DNA of 64,000 nucleotides from Algimonas ampicilliniresistens (lineage in GTDB: Bacteria > Pseudomonadota > Alphaproteobacteria > Caulobacterales > Maricaulaceae). The notes below the pieces were generated by a model, which worked only from the letters and a program-made list of their open reading frames with translations, had not been told where the DNA came from and searched no databases. The stretch is from the NCBI RefSeq assembly GCF_030159955.1, contig NZ_BSNK01000001.1, forward strand, positions 806,001 through 870,000. Reading direction: 5' to 3'. This document shows, piece by piece, positions 53,219-61,047 of the stretch (the first letter of the stretch is position 1; every line of letters starts with the position of its first letter). Position numbers and translations under genes: made by a program.

Positions 53219-54336
53219 GTTGCGCCTTTCGTGCGCTGACCCAAAAGGGCATCGTTCCAATCATTGCAGCCGACAAAGGCCGGGTTTGCAGCGGCGGGCG
53301 GATAGGGTCGGGATGATATGCCAAGGGCGCACAAGCGGGCTGTCAGGTCCGCAGCGGCCTTCTGGCCCTGCCCCCCTGCATCGTCGTCATGGGCGATCAA
53401 GACGGCTTTCGTCCCGGTCGGTGGCGTCCAGTTGGCAATGCCGTCAGCTGATAAGGCGGCGTGACAGGGGAAGCCCATCAACTCTTGGAGAGACAGGGCG
53501 CTTTCAATCCCTTCGGCGACCGCAAGCAATCCGTTCCCGTCTGGACCTGCCAGCGCGACCGTTCCGCCCTTAACCTTGCCGCGCATCTTGCGGACCCTAT
53601 CGCCAGCGTTTGGGTTCTTGCGCCCGTCCGGTGTGAGGTAGGTTGTATGGAGCCCGATCGACTTACCCGTTACGCAATCGACCACACGGGCCATCATGGC
53701 AGGTGAGGTGAAGCGTTGGACCCATTTAGGCTTGCCGTCCGACTTCACGCCTTCTTGCTCCCAAAAGGGCAAGGCAGGGTGGAACCGAATGTCATGGCTT
53801 AGTCCGTCCAGTAGACTTGCAGCGGACAAGCCCCGCGCCCCGTGTAGATAAGCTCTAAGCGGCTCACCTGTCGCCAGCGTCTCTCTCCATAAGGATTTGC
53901 ACCGCGCATTGGCTCGCGCCTCCCTGTCGGCCTCGCCTGCAACCTTATGGGCAGGCTTTGGCGTTGAGCGAGGGGCAGGCCGACTTAGGCGCGCCTCTCG
54001 CTGTGGTGAGGCGTTAGACCAGTGCAAACGGGCCGCAATATCCTGCTTGAACGCGAGGGACGCGCCGGGGTCGTTATGGCAGTGAACGCCGATCCCATAT
54101 TGCAAGCCAGGATTCGGCATGATGACCGTTGACCGATTAGCCCGGCTCTTATCTGGCGATGGAACGCGGGCAATAACGCCGTGCATCGTTCCGCCTAACA
54201 GTTGGCAGGCTTCGCGAACGTGCGCCTCGCATTCATGGTCTGGAACCGGATCGAATGTGACCATTCCGATAGTCCCAAACCGGGCATAGGCGGCGGCTGC
54301 ATCTCGGTTAAAGTCTAGGGTTGGATTATGCATCAT
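53215..54336 (-). CDS. Toprim-domain primase-like protein
   Basis: 373 residues from the ATG at 54336 (a second ATG follows at 54333), preceded by GGGGG. The C-terminal half has the Toprim signature: 'LLAVAEGIESALSLQEL' with the catalytic Glu and 'AVLIAHDDDAGGQGQKAA' with the metal-binding acidic cluster. The middle ('ETLATGEPLRAYLHGARGL') is typical of Toprim primase/helicase proteins of plasmids and phages. The N-terminal zinc domain is not obvious. It acts with the neighbouring ATPase in element replication by inference. Confidence 0.85.
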   Translation of the reverse strand: MMHNPTLDFNRDAAAAYARFGTIGMVTFDPVPDHECEAHVREACQLLGGTMHGVIARVPSPDKSRANRSTVIMPNPGLQYGIGVHCHNDPGASLAFKQDIAARLHWSNASPQREARLSRPAPRSTPKPAHKVAGEADREARANARCKSLWRETLATGEPLRAYLHGARGLSAASLLDGLSHDIRFHPALPFWEQEGVKSDGKPKWVQRFTSPAMMARVVDCVTGKSIGLHTTYLTPDGRKNPNAGDRVRKMRGKVKGGTVALAGPDGNGLLAVAEGIESALSLQELMGFPCHAALSADGIANWTPPTGTKAVLIAHDDDAGGQGQKAAADLTARLCALGISSRPYPPAAANPAFVGCNDWNDALLGQRTKGAT

Positions 54337-54676
54337 TGCCCCCTTTCGACCGGGTGGCGCGAGCATGATAAACGTTCTTACCCATGCGAAGCGGCCACAA
54401 GGCGCAATCAAGCGCCGTGCATTTGCGAACTTCGCTAATCACACTGCCGCAACAGTCGAGGCACTTGGCCCGTATGGCTTTGATAGGGCTTGGCGGGTGT
54501 CCTAGGTCCAGAATTTCCCGCTTAGAAAGTGAGGTGGGGTTAACCCCCACTTTTTCGCCTCTATCAGTGTCATATGGTGACACTTCTAGGTAGGCGTTCC
54601 GGTCCAGTGGATTACAGGCAGACGAACCCGGTTCGCTGGTTGATTTTGACGGGCCTTGTTGGTAAGGGCTATTCAT
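54326..54676 (-). CDS. small Cys-rich phage/island protein (116 aa)
   Basis: 116 residues from the ATG at 54676, overlapping the previous gene by 8 bp; the long upstream extension of the frame is antisense-like and rejected. 'IRAKCLDCCGSVISEVRKC', 'ALDCALWPLRMGKN' is a well-known small phage protein pattern with four or five cysteines, probably zinc-binding, function unknown. Its 3' end overlaps the primase-like gene start. Confidence 0.75.
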   Translation of the reverse strand: MNSPYQQGPSKSTSEPGSSACNPLDRNAYLEVSPYDTDRGEKVGVNPTSLSKREILDLGHPPSPIKAIRAKCLDCCGSVISEVRKCTALDCALWPLRMGKNVYHARATRSKGGNDA

Positions 54677-55040
54677 CCGAACCCCCATCGCCTGCCAGCT
54701 TGGTATTTGGATTTGAAGCCGACCCGGTTTGCCCCGTGGTCGGTTTCGTCTTTTCAGTAGGTCGCAGTTTGATCCGCTCTCGAAGCGTGTAACGGCCATA
54801 CCAACCAACACCGCCCGGCTGCGCAACCTTCTCCATATGGATAGGCACACCGTATTTTGTGCGCAGCATGAAAACATAATGAGATAACCGCAAACCGGGA
54901 TGGGTAAGAGATGAAATGCCCAACTCACCATTTGCGATAAGGTGAACCAAGGTTTCATTCTCACGTCTGGCTGTGACTGTGAGTGTTGAACCGTCCGCGC
55001 GCTGGAATGTCTGCAAGCGGGCTTTGACCTGCGCAGCCAT
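54669..55040 (-). CDS. winged-helix domain protein (123 aa)
   Basis: 123 residues from the ATG at 55040. 'LVHLIANGELGISSL' and 'HPGLRLSHYVFMLRTKYGVP' form a helix-turn-helix, followed by 'GWYGRYTLRERIKL', the wing. It resembles winged-helix proteins found between alpA and the primase in alphaproteobacterial islands. Its start is 1 bp from the alpA stop. Confidence 0.7.
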   Translation of the reverse strand: MAAQVKARLQTFQRADGSTLTVTARRENETLVHLIANGELGISSLTHPGLRLSHYVFMLRTKYGVPIHMEKVAQPGGVGWYGRYTLRERIKLRPTEKTKPTTGQTGSASNPNTKLAGDGGSDE

Positions 55041-55041
55041 C

Positions 55042-55251
55042 TTAAGCGGCCTCGGCAGGGGATTCATACAGCGCACGAATATCGGCCACTTTCCAGACGG
55101 TCGTTCTAGGGCCAAGCTTTTGCGGCTTTGGGAAGCGGCCTGATTTAACGCCGTCCCACCATGTCGATTTAGACACAGGGATAGGGCCAGCAGGGGCGAG
55201 TATTTGGGAAAGCCTCACTAGGCCAGTTTCAGGAAAGGACGTGTTGTCCAT
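55042..55251 (-). CDS. AlpA-family transcriptional regulator
   Basis: 69 residues with 'GLVRLSQILAP', 'PVSKSTWWDGVKSGRFPKPQ', 'LGPRTTVWKVADIRAL', the AlpA/MerR-like winged helix. AlpA-type proteins switch on excision and replication genes in satellites and prophages. A palindromic operator lies about 80 bp upstream (55321-55346). It is the first gene of the leftward replication cluster. Confidence 0.9.
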   Translation of the reverse strand: MDNTSFPETGLVRLSQILAPAGPIPVSKSTWWDGVKSGRFPKPQKLGPRTTVWKVADIRALYESPAEAA

Positions 55252-55320
55252 TGTCGTAGCTCCATGACGGTTGTCGATGGATGCTGTTTGATGGAGTTCG
55301 TTTTCCGATTGGGTAGCTTG

Positions 55321-55346
55321 CGAAATTGATTTCGTAGGTTACGAAA
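55321..55346. promoter_or_regulatory. palindromic operator upstream of alpA-like gene
   Basis: TTTCGTA-GGT-TACGAAA (55330-55346) is a perfect 7-3-7 palindrome. It overlaps a second palindrome, CGAAAT-TG-ATTTCG (55321-55334), giving three CGAAAT-type half-sites in a row. Confidence 0.6.
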
Positions 55347-55358
55347 TTAGCTCATGAT

Positions 55359-56408
55359 TTACGCGAGTTGATCGCTAACGCTTTCTTCGGCCTCTACGAG
55401 ATATGTCTGAACCGTGCGGGGATTTATACTGACGCCTAGACGTAAAAGGTCACTCGTAATTGCGTTAGCTACTGAGAGGTCTTCGTTTTTCGCGGTGGGA
55501 TCGACCTTCGTCCTTCGCTCGAATTGATAGTCCCCTTTGCGAGTTAGAATGTAGATAATCTTGAGAAGAGCCGCCTTTGTATTATGGTGAAGTGGATTGG
55601 CTTCGCGGACTTCCCTGTCACCGTCAACCTGAGCGGCTTTACTCTGCTCGGATCGGAGTTGATCAATCTGCTCCAAAAGCTTATTAACTTCCCCCTTCTG
55701 CTCATTTCGTATCTGAGTGACCGCGCAATCATATCTATCTTGAAGGTCTCGATAGAGAGAGTGCCAATCCGCAATCACGTAACCTAGCGACTCAACCGCC
55801 TCTTGCATTTCTAAAGGCAGGCTCCAATTCATCCTGTTAGACCAAGCGATGAATTCTGAAGTCACCGGGACTGCTGTAAGCTGGCCGTTTTGGACCGCCC
55901 GAACGGCTATATCTCGTCGCCTGAAAAATGTTTTCGCGGTGGAAGATTTCGTTCTCTCGTTTTCTAAATCAGTGACTTTTATACGGTCTGGGTCGCGGTT
56001 GATTGAGAGCAAGCAAGCTTCATCTATCCGCCAAGAACCTTTTTGCGCCCAGTGTTCAAAATCGGGCTTATAAATCGTGCGATTGAACCAAAGAGTGGAG
56101 TCATATTCCTCTTGAAGCTTCACGCTCTCAGCGGCGGAAAGCTCCCAAACTTCATCATCAGTAAGTTCCTCTAACCGACGCACTTCCGCCGTATATTGAG
56201 AGGCGGCTTCGTCATCTTGAGGCTTTGCTGTTCTAGATTCCTCCCTTAGACCTTTCGGGAACAATGTTTCTCGTATCTTCGCAATTTTGACTAATTTTGG
56301 AGTAACCGTTTCCGGTAAAGCCCCTTCATACTCATAAGCGGGATAGTGAAAGGGGAATTTCCTTCTAAGCAGAAAGCCAATTCTGTTTTTCCTATTACCA
56401 CCGCTCAT
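55359..56408 (-). CDS. mobile-element-associated hypothetical protein (349 aa)
   Basis: 349 residues with a more AT-rich coding sequence than its neighbours. The region around 'FEHWAQKGSWRIDEACLLS' resembles a motif found in many uncharacterised island proteins. A coiled coil (about 215-265) follows, and the C-terminal domain 'TKAALLKIIYILTRKGDYQF' plus 'SDLLRLGVSINPRTVQTYL' is seen in proteins encoded beside integrases. Function unknown. The start overlaps the integrase stop by 4 bp. Confidence 0.65.
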   Translation of the reverse strand: MSGGNRKNRIGFLLRRKFPFHYPAYEYEGALPETVTPKLVKIAKIRETLFPKGLREESRTAKPQDDEAASQYTAEVRRLEELTDDEVWELSAAESVKLQEEYDSTLWFNRTIYKPDFEHWAQKGSWRIDEACLLSINRDPDRIKVTDLENERTKSSTAKTFFRRRDIAVRAVQNGQLTAVPVTSEFIAWSNRMNWSLPLEMQEAVESLGYVIADWHSLYRDLQDRYDCAVTQIRNEQKGEVNKLLEQIDQLRSEQSKAAQVDGDREVREANPLHHNTKAALLKIIYILTRKGDYQFERRTKVDPTAKNEDLSVANAITSDLLRLGVSINPRTVQTYLVEAEESVSDQLA

Positions 56409-57607
56409 CTGGATTGTGTCCTCGCGGCTAGGTCAATCACATTTGCTGTTTCACCTGAAACAAACCTTGCCCAATCTTCCATGAGCGCCCGGCGCTTCTC
56501 TAGAGCCCTCTTACGCCTATAGGATCGTTCCACAACGGAGCCGACACTGTGAGACAATGCGGCCTCGGCAACCTCTTTTGCGTAGTTTGTCCGGTCGCCA
56601 GCGAAATCTCTAAACGTTGAGCGGAATCCGTGGACGGTAATGCTGGTTTGCCCCATCCGTCTCAACAGTTGCGCCATCGCCATATTGGACAAGGGTTTGC
56701 CGGGCTTATGACCGGGGAATAAAAAACCGTTAGGGCCGCAATCTGCTAACAGCGGCTCGACTATGTCTACGGCCCTGCGTGATAGGGGTATGACATGGTC
56801 TTCGTCCATTTTCATACGAGCGCCGGGAATTGCCCATATCTGGTTAGGCAGGTCAAATTCCGACGCAACGCAAGCGCGGGTTTCTGTCGTCCGGGTGGCT
56901 GTGAGAATTAGAAGTTCCAATGCACGGGCCGAAAGCGCCTCTTGTTCGCGAAGCTCGACCATGAATGCGGGCAGGGCGTCATAGTCCATTGCTGGATGAT
57001 GCTTTACGCTCTTGCGGTCGTGTTTGGGCAGGATTGGTTCAAGCCCGCCCCGCCATTTTGCCGGGTTTGTTCCCTCTCGCCATCCGCGCCCTTCGGCATA
57101 GTCGAATATGATTTCGAGGTGTGACCGGGCAATGCGAGCCGTTTCGGGGGTCTTCGACCATATTGGTTTTAGGACGCGCAAAATGTCTTCACGACCGATA
57201 TTCGACACGTCTCGGCTGTGTAGATGCTTGCAGCGTTTTAGTGCTGTCCGCTCCCATTTTTGTTTGGTTGCGGGGTTCATCGTGTCTAGCTGCCGCGAAG
57301 CCATACACGCTTGCGCAGCTTTCAAAAAAGTGACGCCCTCCGCAGGCTTAAGCGCTTCTCGCGGGTCAAGACCCATTGCGAGCGCGTCTCGCGCTGTCTG
57401 CGCCTTCGTCCGCGCAGCCTTTAGGGACACAAGCTGAAATGAGCCAAGCCCGATTTCACGCTGGCGACCATGACGCTTCCACATAAACAGCCAAGATTTA
57501 CGCCCGCCCTTTTGAATGCGTAGGTATAAGCCGCCACCGTCGCTATGACGCCCGGTCCCTTTAAGCGCCTTCACGCCCTTAGCTGTGAATTTTTCTAGTC
57601 CTGCCAT
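56405..57607 (-). CDS. int: tyrosine-type site-specific integrase with DUF4102 arm-binding domain
   Basis: 400 residues from the ATG at 57607; the frame upstream runs over the repeat region and lacks similarity. The N-terminal DUF4102 domain has 'KFTAKGVKALKGTGRHSDGG' and 'REIGLGSFQLVSLKAAR', followed by a SAM-like core-binding domain. The catalytic residues lie in 'TATRTTETRACV' (Arg), 'ITVHGFRSTFRDFA' (His-x-x-Arg) and 'LSHSVGSVVERSYRR' (His and the nucleophilic Tyr). It should integrate the element at tRNA-Arg. Repeats at 57632-57652 sit 25 bp upstream of its start. Confidence 0.95.
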   Translation of the reverse strand: MAGLEKFTAKGVKALKGTGRHSDGGGLYLRIQKGGRKSWLFMWKRHGRQREIGLGSFQLVSLKAARTKAQTARDALAMGLDPREALKPAEGVTFLKAAQACMASRQLDTMNPATKQKWERTALKRCKHLHSRDVSNIGREDILRVLKPIWSKTPETARIARSHLEIIFDYAEGRGWREGTNPAKWRGGLEPILPKHDRKSVKHHPAMDYDALPAFMVELREQEALSARALELLILTATRTTETRACVASEFDLPNQIWAIPGARMKMDEDHVIPLSRRAVDIVEPLLADCGPNGFLFPGHKPGKPLSNMAMAQLLRRMGQTSITVHGFRSTFRDFAGDRTNYAKEVAEAALSHSVGSVVERSYRRKRALEKRRALMEDWARFVSGETANVIDLAARTQSR

Positions 57608-57631
57608 ATCGTGCCTGCCAGAGCGTGAACC

Positions 57632-57652
57632 GTGCCTAGCGCCGTGCCTAGC
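57632..57652 (+). repeat. right pair of GTGCCTAGC direct repeats (candidate integrase arm sites)
   Basis: GTGCCTAGC at 57632-57640 and 57644-57652, same orientation and same 12-bp period as the left pair at 40649-40669. A near copy (GTGCCTGCC) lies at 57611-57619. The position just before int suggests autoregulation as well. Confidence 0.6.
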
Positions 57653-57772
57653 GCAAGGTCTGGTTACTATAGGACTAGCACGGATAACATCGGACACAAA
57701 GCCCCGTGGTAACTAGAAATGTGGGTGATTAACCGGACAACATAAAACGCCGTTGGACTGTAGTTAGACGCA

Positions 57773-57783
57773 TGTCAGGTGCG
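57773..57783 (+). repeat. candidate attR core
   Basis: TGTCAGGTGCG, identical and co-oriented to the tRNA-Arg 3' end at 40581-40591, 166 bp upstream of the integrase start. Confidence 0.6.
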
Positions 57784-58201
57784 GTTTCTCTTTTTACATA
57801 CTGCCGTTTTGCATTGAATTTTGTCGAGACTACTTCGTTTGCCTAACGCAGTGTCTCTACCCGTCCCGCTTGCTACATGCCTCTTACGGTCCCAAAACGC
57901 TGAGGACCGTCTATAGTCTATTTCAGGTAAGGACTGGAGTCTTCAGACGCGGTTTGTCAAAGGCATTTGTCGGCCTGTGGCCTCAAGACCAGACTAGGGC
58001 AATCGTGCGCAGTTTGAGTAGGCTGGCGGGCCACGAGGGCGAGATGCGAGGTCACAGAACAGGCAAGAAGGCCATGTTTTAGACCGTGACGACAATGATA
58101 CCGAACGTAACAGTCTCGGAGCCTTCATCGATTACGACAACAGTCTTTATGTCGGAAGTGCTGACGGAATCTAGCCGATAGATTTTTGTAAGTAGATTCG
58201 G
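57784..58201. other. intergenic flank right of the element
   Basis: No convincing gene. A 70-codon open frame at 57870-58082 and a startless frame ending near 58172 have no recognisable features, so this may be eroded sequence at an integration hotspot. Confidence 0.4.
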
Positions 58202-58369
58202 GTGAAGACAGTGTCACATATTTCAGTGGCTTTCGGCGATCCTGAATTGGCTTACGCATCAATTAAGGAACTCTCATCTGCATGGATTGCAAGGGTCAAT
58301 AGCCGAGCGAAAAATAGGCTTGCAGAATACATGTTCCTATTGTACCCCTACATCAAAGGGTACATATAA
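58202..58369 (+). CDS. possible small gene or remnant (55 aa)
   Basis: A GTG-initiated frame (58202 or 58211) encodes a helical peptide ('DPELAYASIKELSSAWIARV' then 'AEYMFLLYPYIKGYI'). Its end runs through the palindromic operator of the GntR gene. There is no good ribbosome-binding site, so it could be the degraded C-terminus of a lost gene. Confidence 0.25.
   Translation: MKTVSHISVAFGDPELAYASIKELSSAWIARVNSRAKNRLAEYMFLLYPYIKGYI
58341..58364. promoter_or_regulatory. palindromic operator before the GntR-type regulator
   Basis: TGTACCC (58341-58347), a 10-nt spacer and GGGTACA (58358-58364) form a perfect palindrome 16 bp before the regulator's ATG. It overlaps a possible promoter (TTGTAC at 58340 and TATAAG at 58365, spacing 19). 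Autoregulation is likely. Confidence 0.6.
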
Positions 58370-58380
58370 GTTGCGTAGTC

Positions 58381-58770
58381 ATGGAAATAGAAATCAACAT
58401 TGATGATGACGTGCCATTGTTTACGCAAGTGATGGAGCAGATCAAACAGGCGGTAAGCGCTGGCCACTGTTTGCCCGGCTCTGCGCTGCCCTCAATCCGC
58501 CAGCTTTCCAGCGACCTTGAGATAAACAGTAAAACGGTCGCTAAAGCTTACAGGCTGTTGGAGCGCGACCAAATTATTCAAACTAAAGGACATCGCGGCA
58601 CATTCGTGCATCCGAATGCCAAGGCGAATTGCACAATAAACCTCCAAGAGCGAGCCGTGGCAGACCTCACTCGTGCGATACAAACGCTCAAGAACGTCAA
58701 TTTAACTGATTCCGAAATCCGCAACGCTTTTGCGCTTGTGATGAATGGGCAAGGCCCAAAAGGTCAATAG
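58381..58770 (+). CDS. GntR-family regulator, short YtrA-like type
   Basis: 129 residues. A winged helix (about 12-80) with 'SALPSIRQLSSDLEINSKTV' and 'AYRLLERDQIIQTKGHRGTF' is followed by a short C-terminal helix of about 40 residues, without the FadR or HutC ligand domain. That is the YtrA layout, usually governing small membrane or transport operons. It starts the three-gene cassette and probably binds the palindrome at 58341-58364. Confidence 0.88.
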   Translation: MEIEINIDDDVPLFTQVMEQIKQAVSAGHCLPGSALPSIRQLSSDLEINSKTVAKAYRLLERDQIIQTKGHRGTFVHPNAKANCTINLQERAVADLTRAIQTLKNVNLTDSEIRNAFALVMNGQGPKGQ

Positions 58771-58774
58771 TATA

Positions 58775-59653
58775 ATGATTAACCTAATATTTTTTACCGT
58801 CTTTCTATGCCAGGTCATTTTAATTTCGATGATTTACTCAAAGAAGATGTGTGATCAGTCAATGCATATTCTTGAAACCTGTCCTCCCTCTGACTATCCG
58901 AAACTCTACGAGAACTCGAAATACGCCTATCCGGGAAAAAGGCTCCGCGAGCGGTTCCGTAATCATTATTGGTTGAGTTTGACAATTGGGACATGTGGGC
59001 TCCTTCTTCTCACGGCGATGTTGATAACGGGCTATGCGCCCAGCCGGACGAAGGAGAATGGCCACATTGTCTTTGTAGTGTTATTCTTCGTGTTGCAGTC
59101 TATTCCCTATATTCTTCATGCGGTCACAACACAAAATTGGCATAGAAACATCCGTGGTTCTGGAATCTTGCCAACCCGAAAAGCTGATTTACGTCCCCGT
59201 AAGATCCTCGACTTTATACCGCCCACTTACATAGCGACTGCTGCTCTCGCATTCATCGGTTGGCTTACATATTACCTTTACAACAAGGGGCTTACGACAG
59301 CCTGGGATTGGCAAACTTATGTGACCGTGGTCGGCGTGACGGTAATTAATTTTATCATGATTGCTGTCGGTTTGAATTACTTTCGAGGTAAAAAGTTCGG
59401 CCCGTATCAGGCTTATAAAGATCAAAAAAAATCGATTGAAACGCTCTTTAGAGTATTCGTATTCGCTAGCGTCATGCTGAGCCTTCATTTGGTTGTAGCT
59501 GAAGCAATCAATCAAAATGGCTGGGACGAGTATGAACCGCTTGTTCTCAGTCTTTATTTCCAAGCCGTCATAATTTTTGGGCTAGGTGAAGTGATGCGCC
59601 GGTCTAAAATCGAAAACATGGACTTCAGCGTTTACCAAAAAGGTCAACTATAA
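58775..59653 (+). CDS. seven-helix membrane protein, function unknown
   Basis: 292 residues from the ATG at 58775, 4 bp after the regulator's stop. About seven hydrophobic helices, including 'INLIFFTVFLCQVILISMIY', 'IVFVVLFFVLQSIPYIL' and 'FVFASVMLSLHLVVAEAI'. The loop after the first helix carries two cysteines in 'CDQSMHILETC'. The codon usage is AT-rich. It is coupled to the CPBP protease by a 1-bp overlap, so it may be the protease's partner or substrate, by inference. Confidence 0.7.
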   Translation: MINLIFFTVFLCQVILISMIYSKKMCDQSMHILETCPPSDYPKLYENSKYAYPGKRLRERFRNHYWLSLTIGTCGLLLLTAMLITGYAPSRTKENGHIVFVVLFFVLQSIPYILHAVTTQNWHRNIRGSGILPTRKADLRPRKILDFIPPTYIATAALAFIGWLTYYLYNKGLTTAWDWQTYVTVVGVTVINFIMIAVGLNYFRGKKFGPYQAYKDQKKSIETLFRVFVFASVMLSLHLVVAEAINQNGWDEYEPLVLSLYFQAVIIFGLGEVMRRSKIENMDFSVYQKGQL

Positions 59654-60378
59654 TGACTTCGAATAAAGGCGCTCTGCCAACTATAAGTCCAATGGCGGCG
59701 TTGGTTGACATAATTATTTTTCTCTCGGTGATGTTTTTTATCCGAACTCTATATTTCCCGAGCCTTAATTTTTGGGGAAATGCGATGGTTAATTCTGTCG
59801 CGACGCTGAGCGTTGCGACAGCACTCCTCTATTTTCGCGGGCAATCTTGGAAAAGCATGGGTCTTGTTAAGCCGGACAGTTACAAAAGAGTTCTTATCAT
59901 AGCCGCTGGGGCGTTTGTCGCGACACTCGGTTCGATCATGGTCTATGAGGGTTTCCTGAGCGATCTACTCTTCCCGGTGTCGACGCCTGAGATTGGAGGA
60001 ATCGCGTCAGTCGAAACAGAGATGGATAGCGGTTCCCGGTTTCCAGATGCGGGACCGAGTTTGCTGATGTATTTTGGCGTAATTCTTATAATTTGGCTTG
60101 AGTCATTTTTTGAGGAACTTCAGGATCGTGGGTTTTCGCTGAACCGATTTGAATCACTTCTGTCTAAAATTCCCTTCTCGATCATATTTGCAGTAATCGC
60201 CCAAGCCGCTGTTTTTGGCTACCGGCACTCTCCGAGCCATGGCTTGTCGGGTGCGATGGTGGTTGGTATCATCGGACTCGTTTTTGGTATTATATATGTT
60301 GCCACCGGCCGGAATCTGTGGCCGCTAATCATTGTTCATTGTCTCCTAAATACGATTTCAATGTGGGACAAAATTTAG
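59653..60378 (+). CDS. CPBP-family intramembrane glutamic protease
   Basis: 241 residues with about eight hydrophobic segments. The three CPBP motifs are present: EExxxR as 'FFEELQDRGF' (Glu154, Glu155, Arg159), FxxxH as 'FGYRH' (His192), and HxxxN as 'HCLLN' (His229, Asn233). Family members include CAAX-type proteases and bacteriocin self-immunity proteins. The substrate is not known. It ends the GntR/7TM/CPBP cassette. Confidence 0.88.
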   Translation: MTSNKGALPTISPMAALVDIIIFLSVMFFIRTLYFPSLNFWGNAMVNSVATLSVATALLYFRGQSWKSMGLVKPDSYKRVLIIAAGAFVATLGSIMVYEGFLSDLLFPVSTPEIGGIASVETEMDSGSRFPDAGPSLLMYFGVILIIWLESFFEELQDRGFSLNRFESLLSKIPFSIIFAVIAQAAVFGYRHSPSHGLSGAMVVGIIGLVFGIIYVATGRNLWPLIIVHCLLNTISMWDKI

Positions 60379-60435
60379 GGCTTTGAACAACAGTTCTTTC
60401 CAGCACCGAACAAATTATGGATGGAAATTCGTCCG

Positions 60436-61047
60436 TCAAACCGCCCTCGGACTGTCATGAAACACCTCGCGCATTAGTGGAATGAAACTGTCCAAACTAT
60501 CGACTTCAAAGTCCGGATCAAAGGCAGGGGCGTCCCATTCGTCGACGAGTTTAACGGCCAGCGGATACCAGCTTTCATCTTTCCACTGCTTGCGCAGATC
60601 GGTCGGCGCGCCGAGATAATGATAGTAATGTTCGCCCTGAAACGCTTGGTGATGGTAGATCACATGATAGCTATCGTCGCTGATATAGGGGCGCATCATT
60701 TCAGCCGCGATGGGGCCGTGGTTAGGCACATTGATGACCTTAGCAATGTCGTGGCACAGCGCGATGACGATATGTTCTGGCGAGGCGCCGGAGCGCCGGG
60801 CTAGGGTTGCGCACATCAGCGCATGTTGAAGTTGGTCGCAGGCAAAACCGAGTGTGGCATTTTCGAGTTGGCGCAACATGCCGATAAAGCGGTCGGCCGT
60901 ATTGCCAAAATCCTGTTTGTGCGCGGCTCCGATGATCTTCCAATCATCAAGATTGCCGTCTTGCATTCGCGTGAAACTGGCTTGTTGACCCTCCGTCGTT
61001 GCGTCCAATTTCATTACGTCATCCATGACGTCCATATCGACCTTCAT
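60436..61047 (-). CDS. HD-domain protein, possibly diiron oxygenase-like
   Basis: 203 residues. The HD core is 'DQLQHALMCATLARRSGA' then 'VIALCHDIAKVINVPNHG', followed by 'VIYHHQAFQGEHYYHYLG', giving the H...HD...D ligands plus extra His and Glu. The tyrosine/histidine-rich block resembles the PhnZ/MIOX-like branch of HD oxygenases rather than phosphohydrolases. Substrate unknown. Its start overlaps the thioesterase stop by 4 bp. Confidence 0.8.
   Translation of the reverse strand: MKVDMDVMDDVMKLDATTEGQQASFTRMQDGNLDDWKIIGAAHKQDFGNTADRFIGMLRQLENATLGFACDQLQHALMCATLARRSGASPEHIVIALCHDIAKVINVPNHGPIAAEMMRPYISDDSYHVIYHHQAFQGEHYYHYLGAPTDLRKQWKDESWYPLAVKLVDEWDAPAFDPDFEVDSLDSFIPLMREVFHDSPRAV

Noticed and set aside
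54677-54964. N-terminal extension of the small Cys-rich protein
   Set aside because: It lies antisense-like over the winged-helix gene in another frame; the conserved part begins at 54676.
40595-57783. conjugative or mobilisable element
   Set aside because: No relaxase, type IV secretion or coupling-protein gene was found in the island.
57870-58082. 70-codon plus-strand frame right of attR
   Set aside because: No ribosome-binding site, no recognisable sequence, in an apparently eroded interval.
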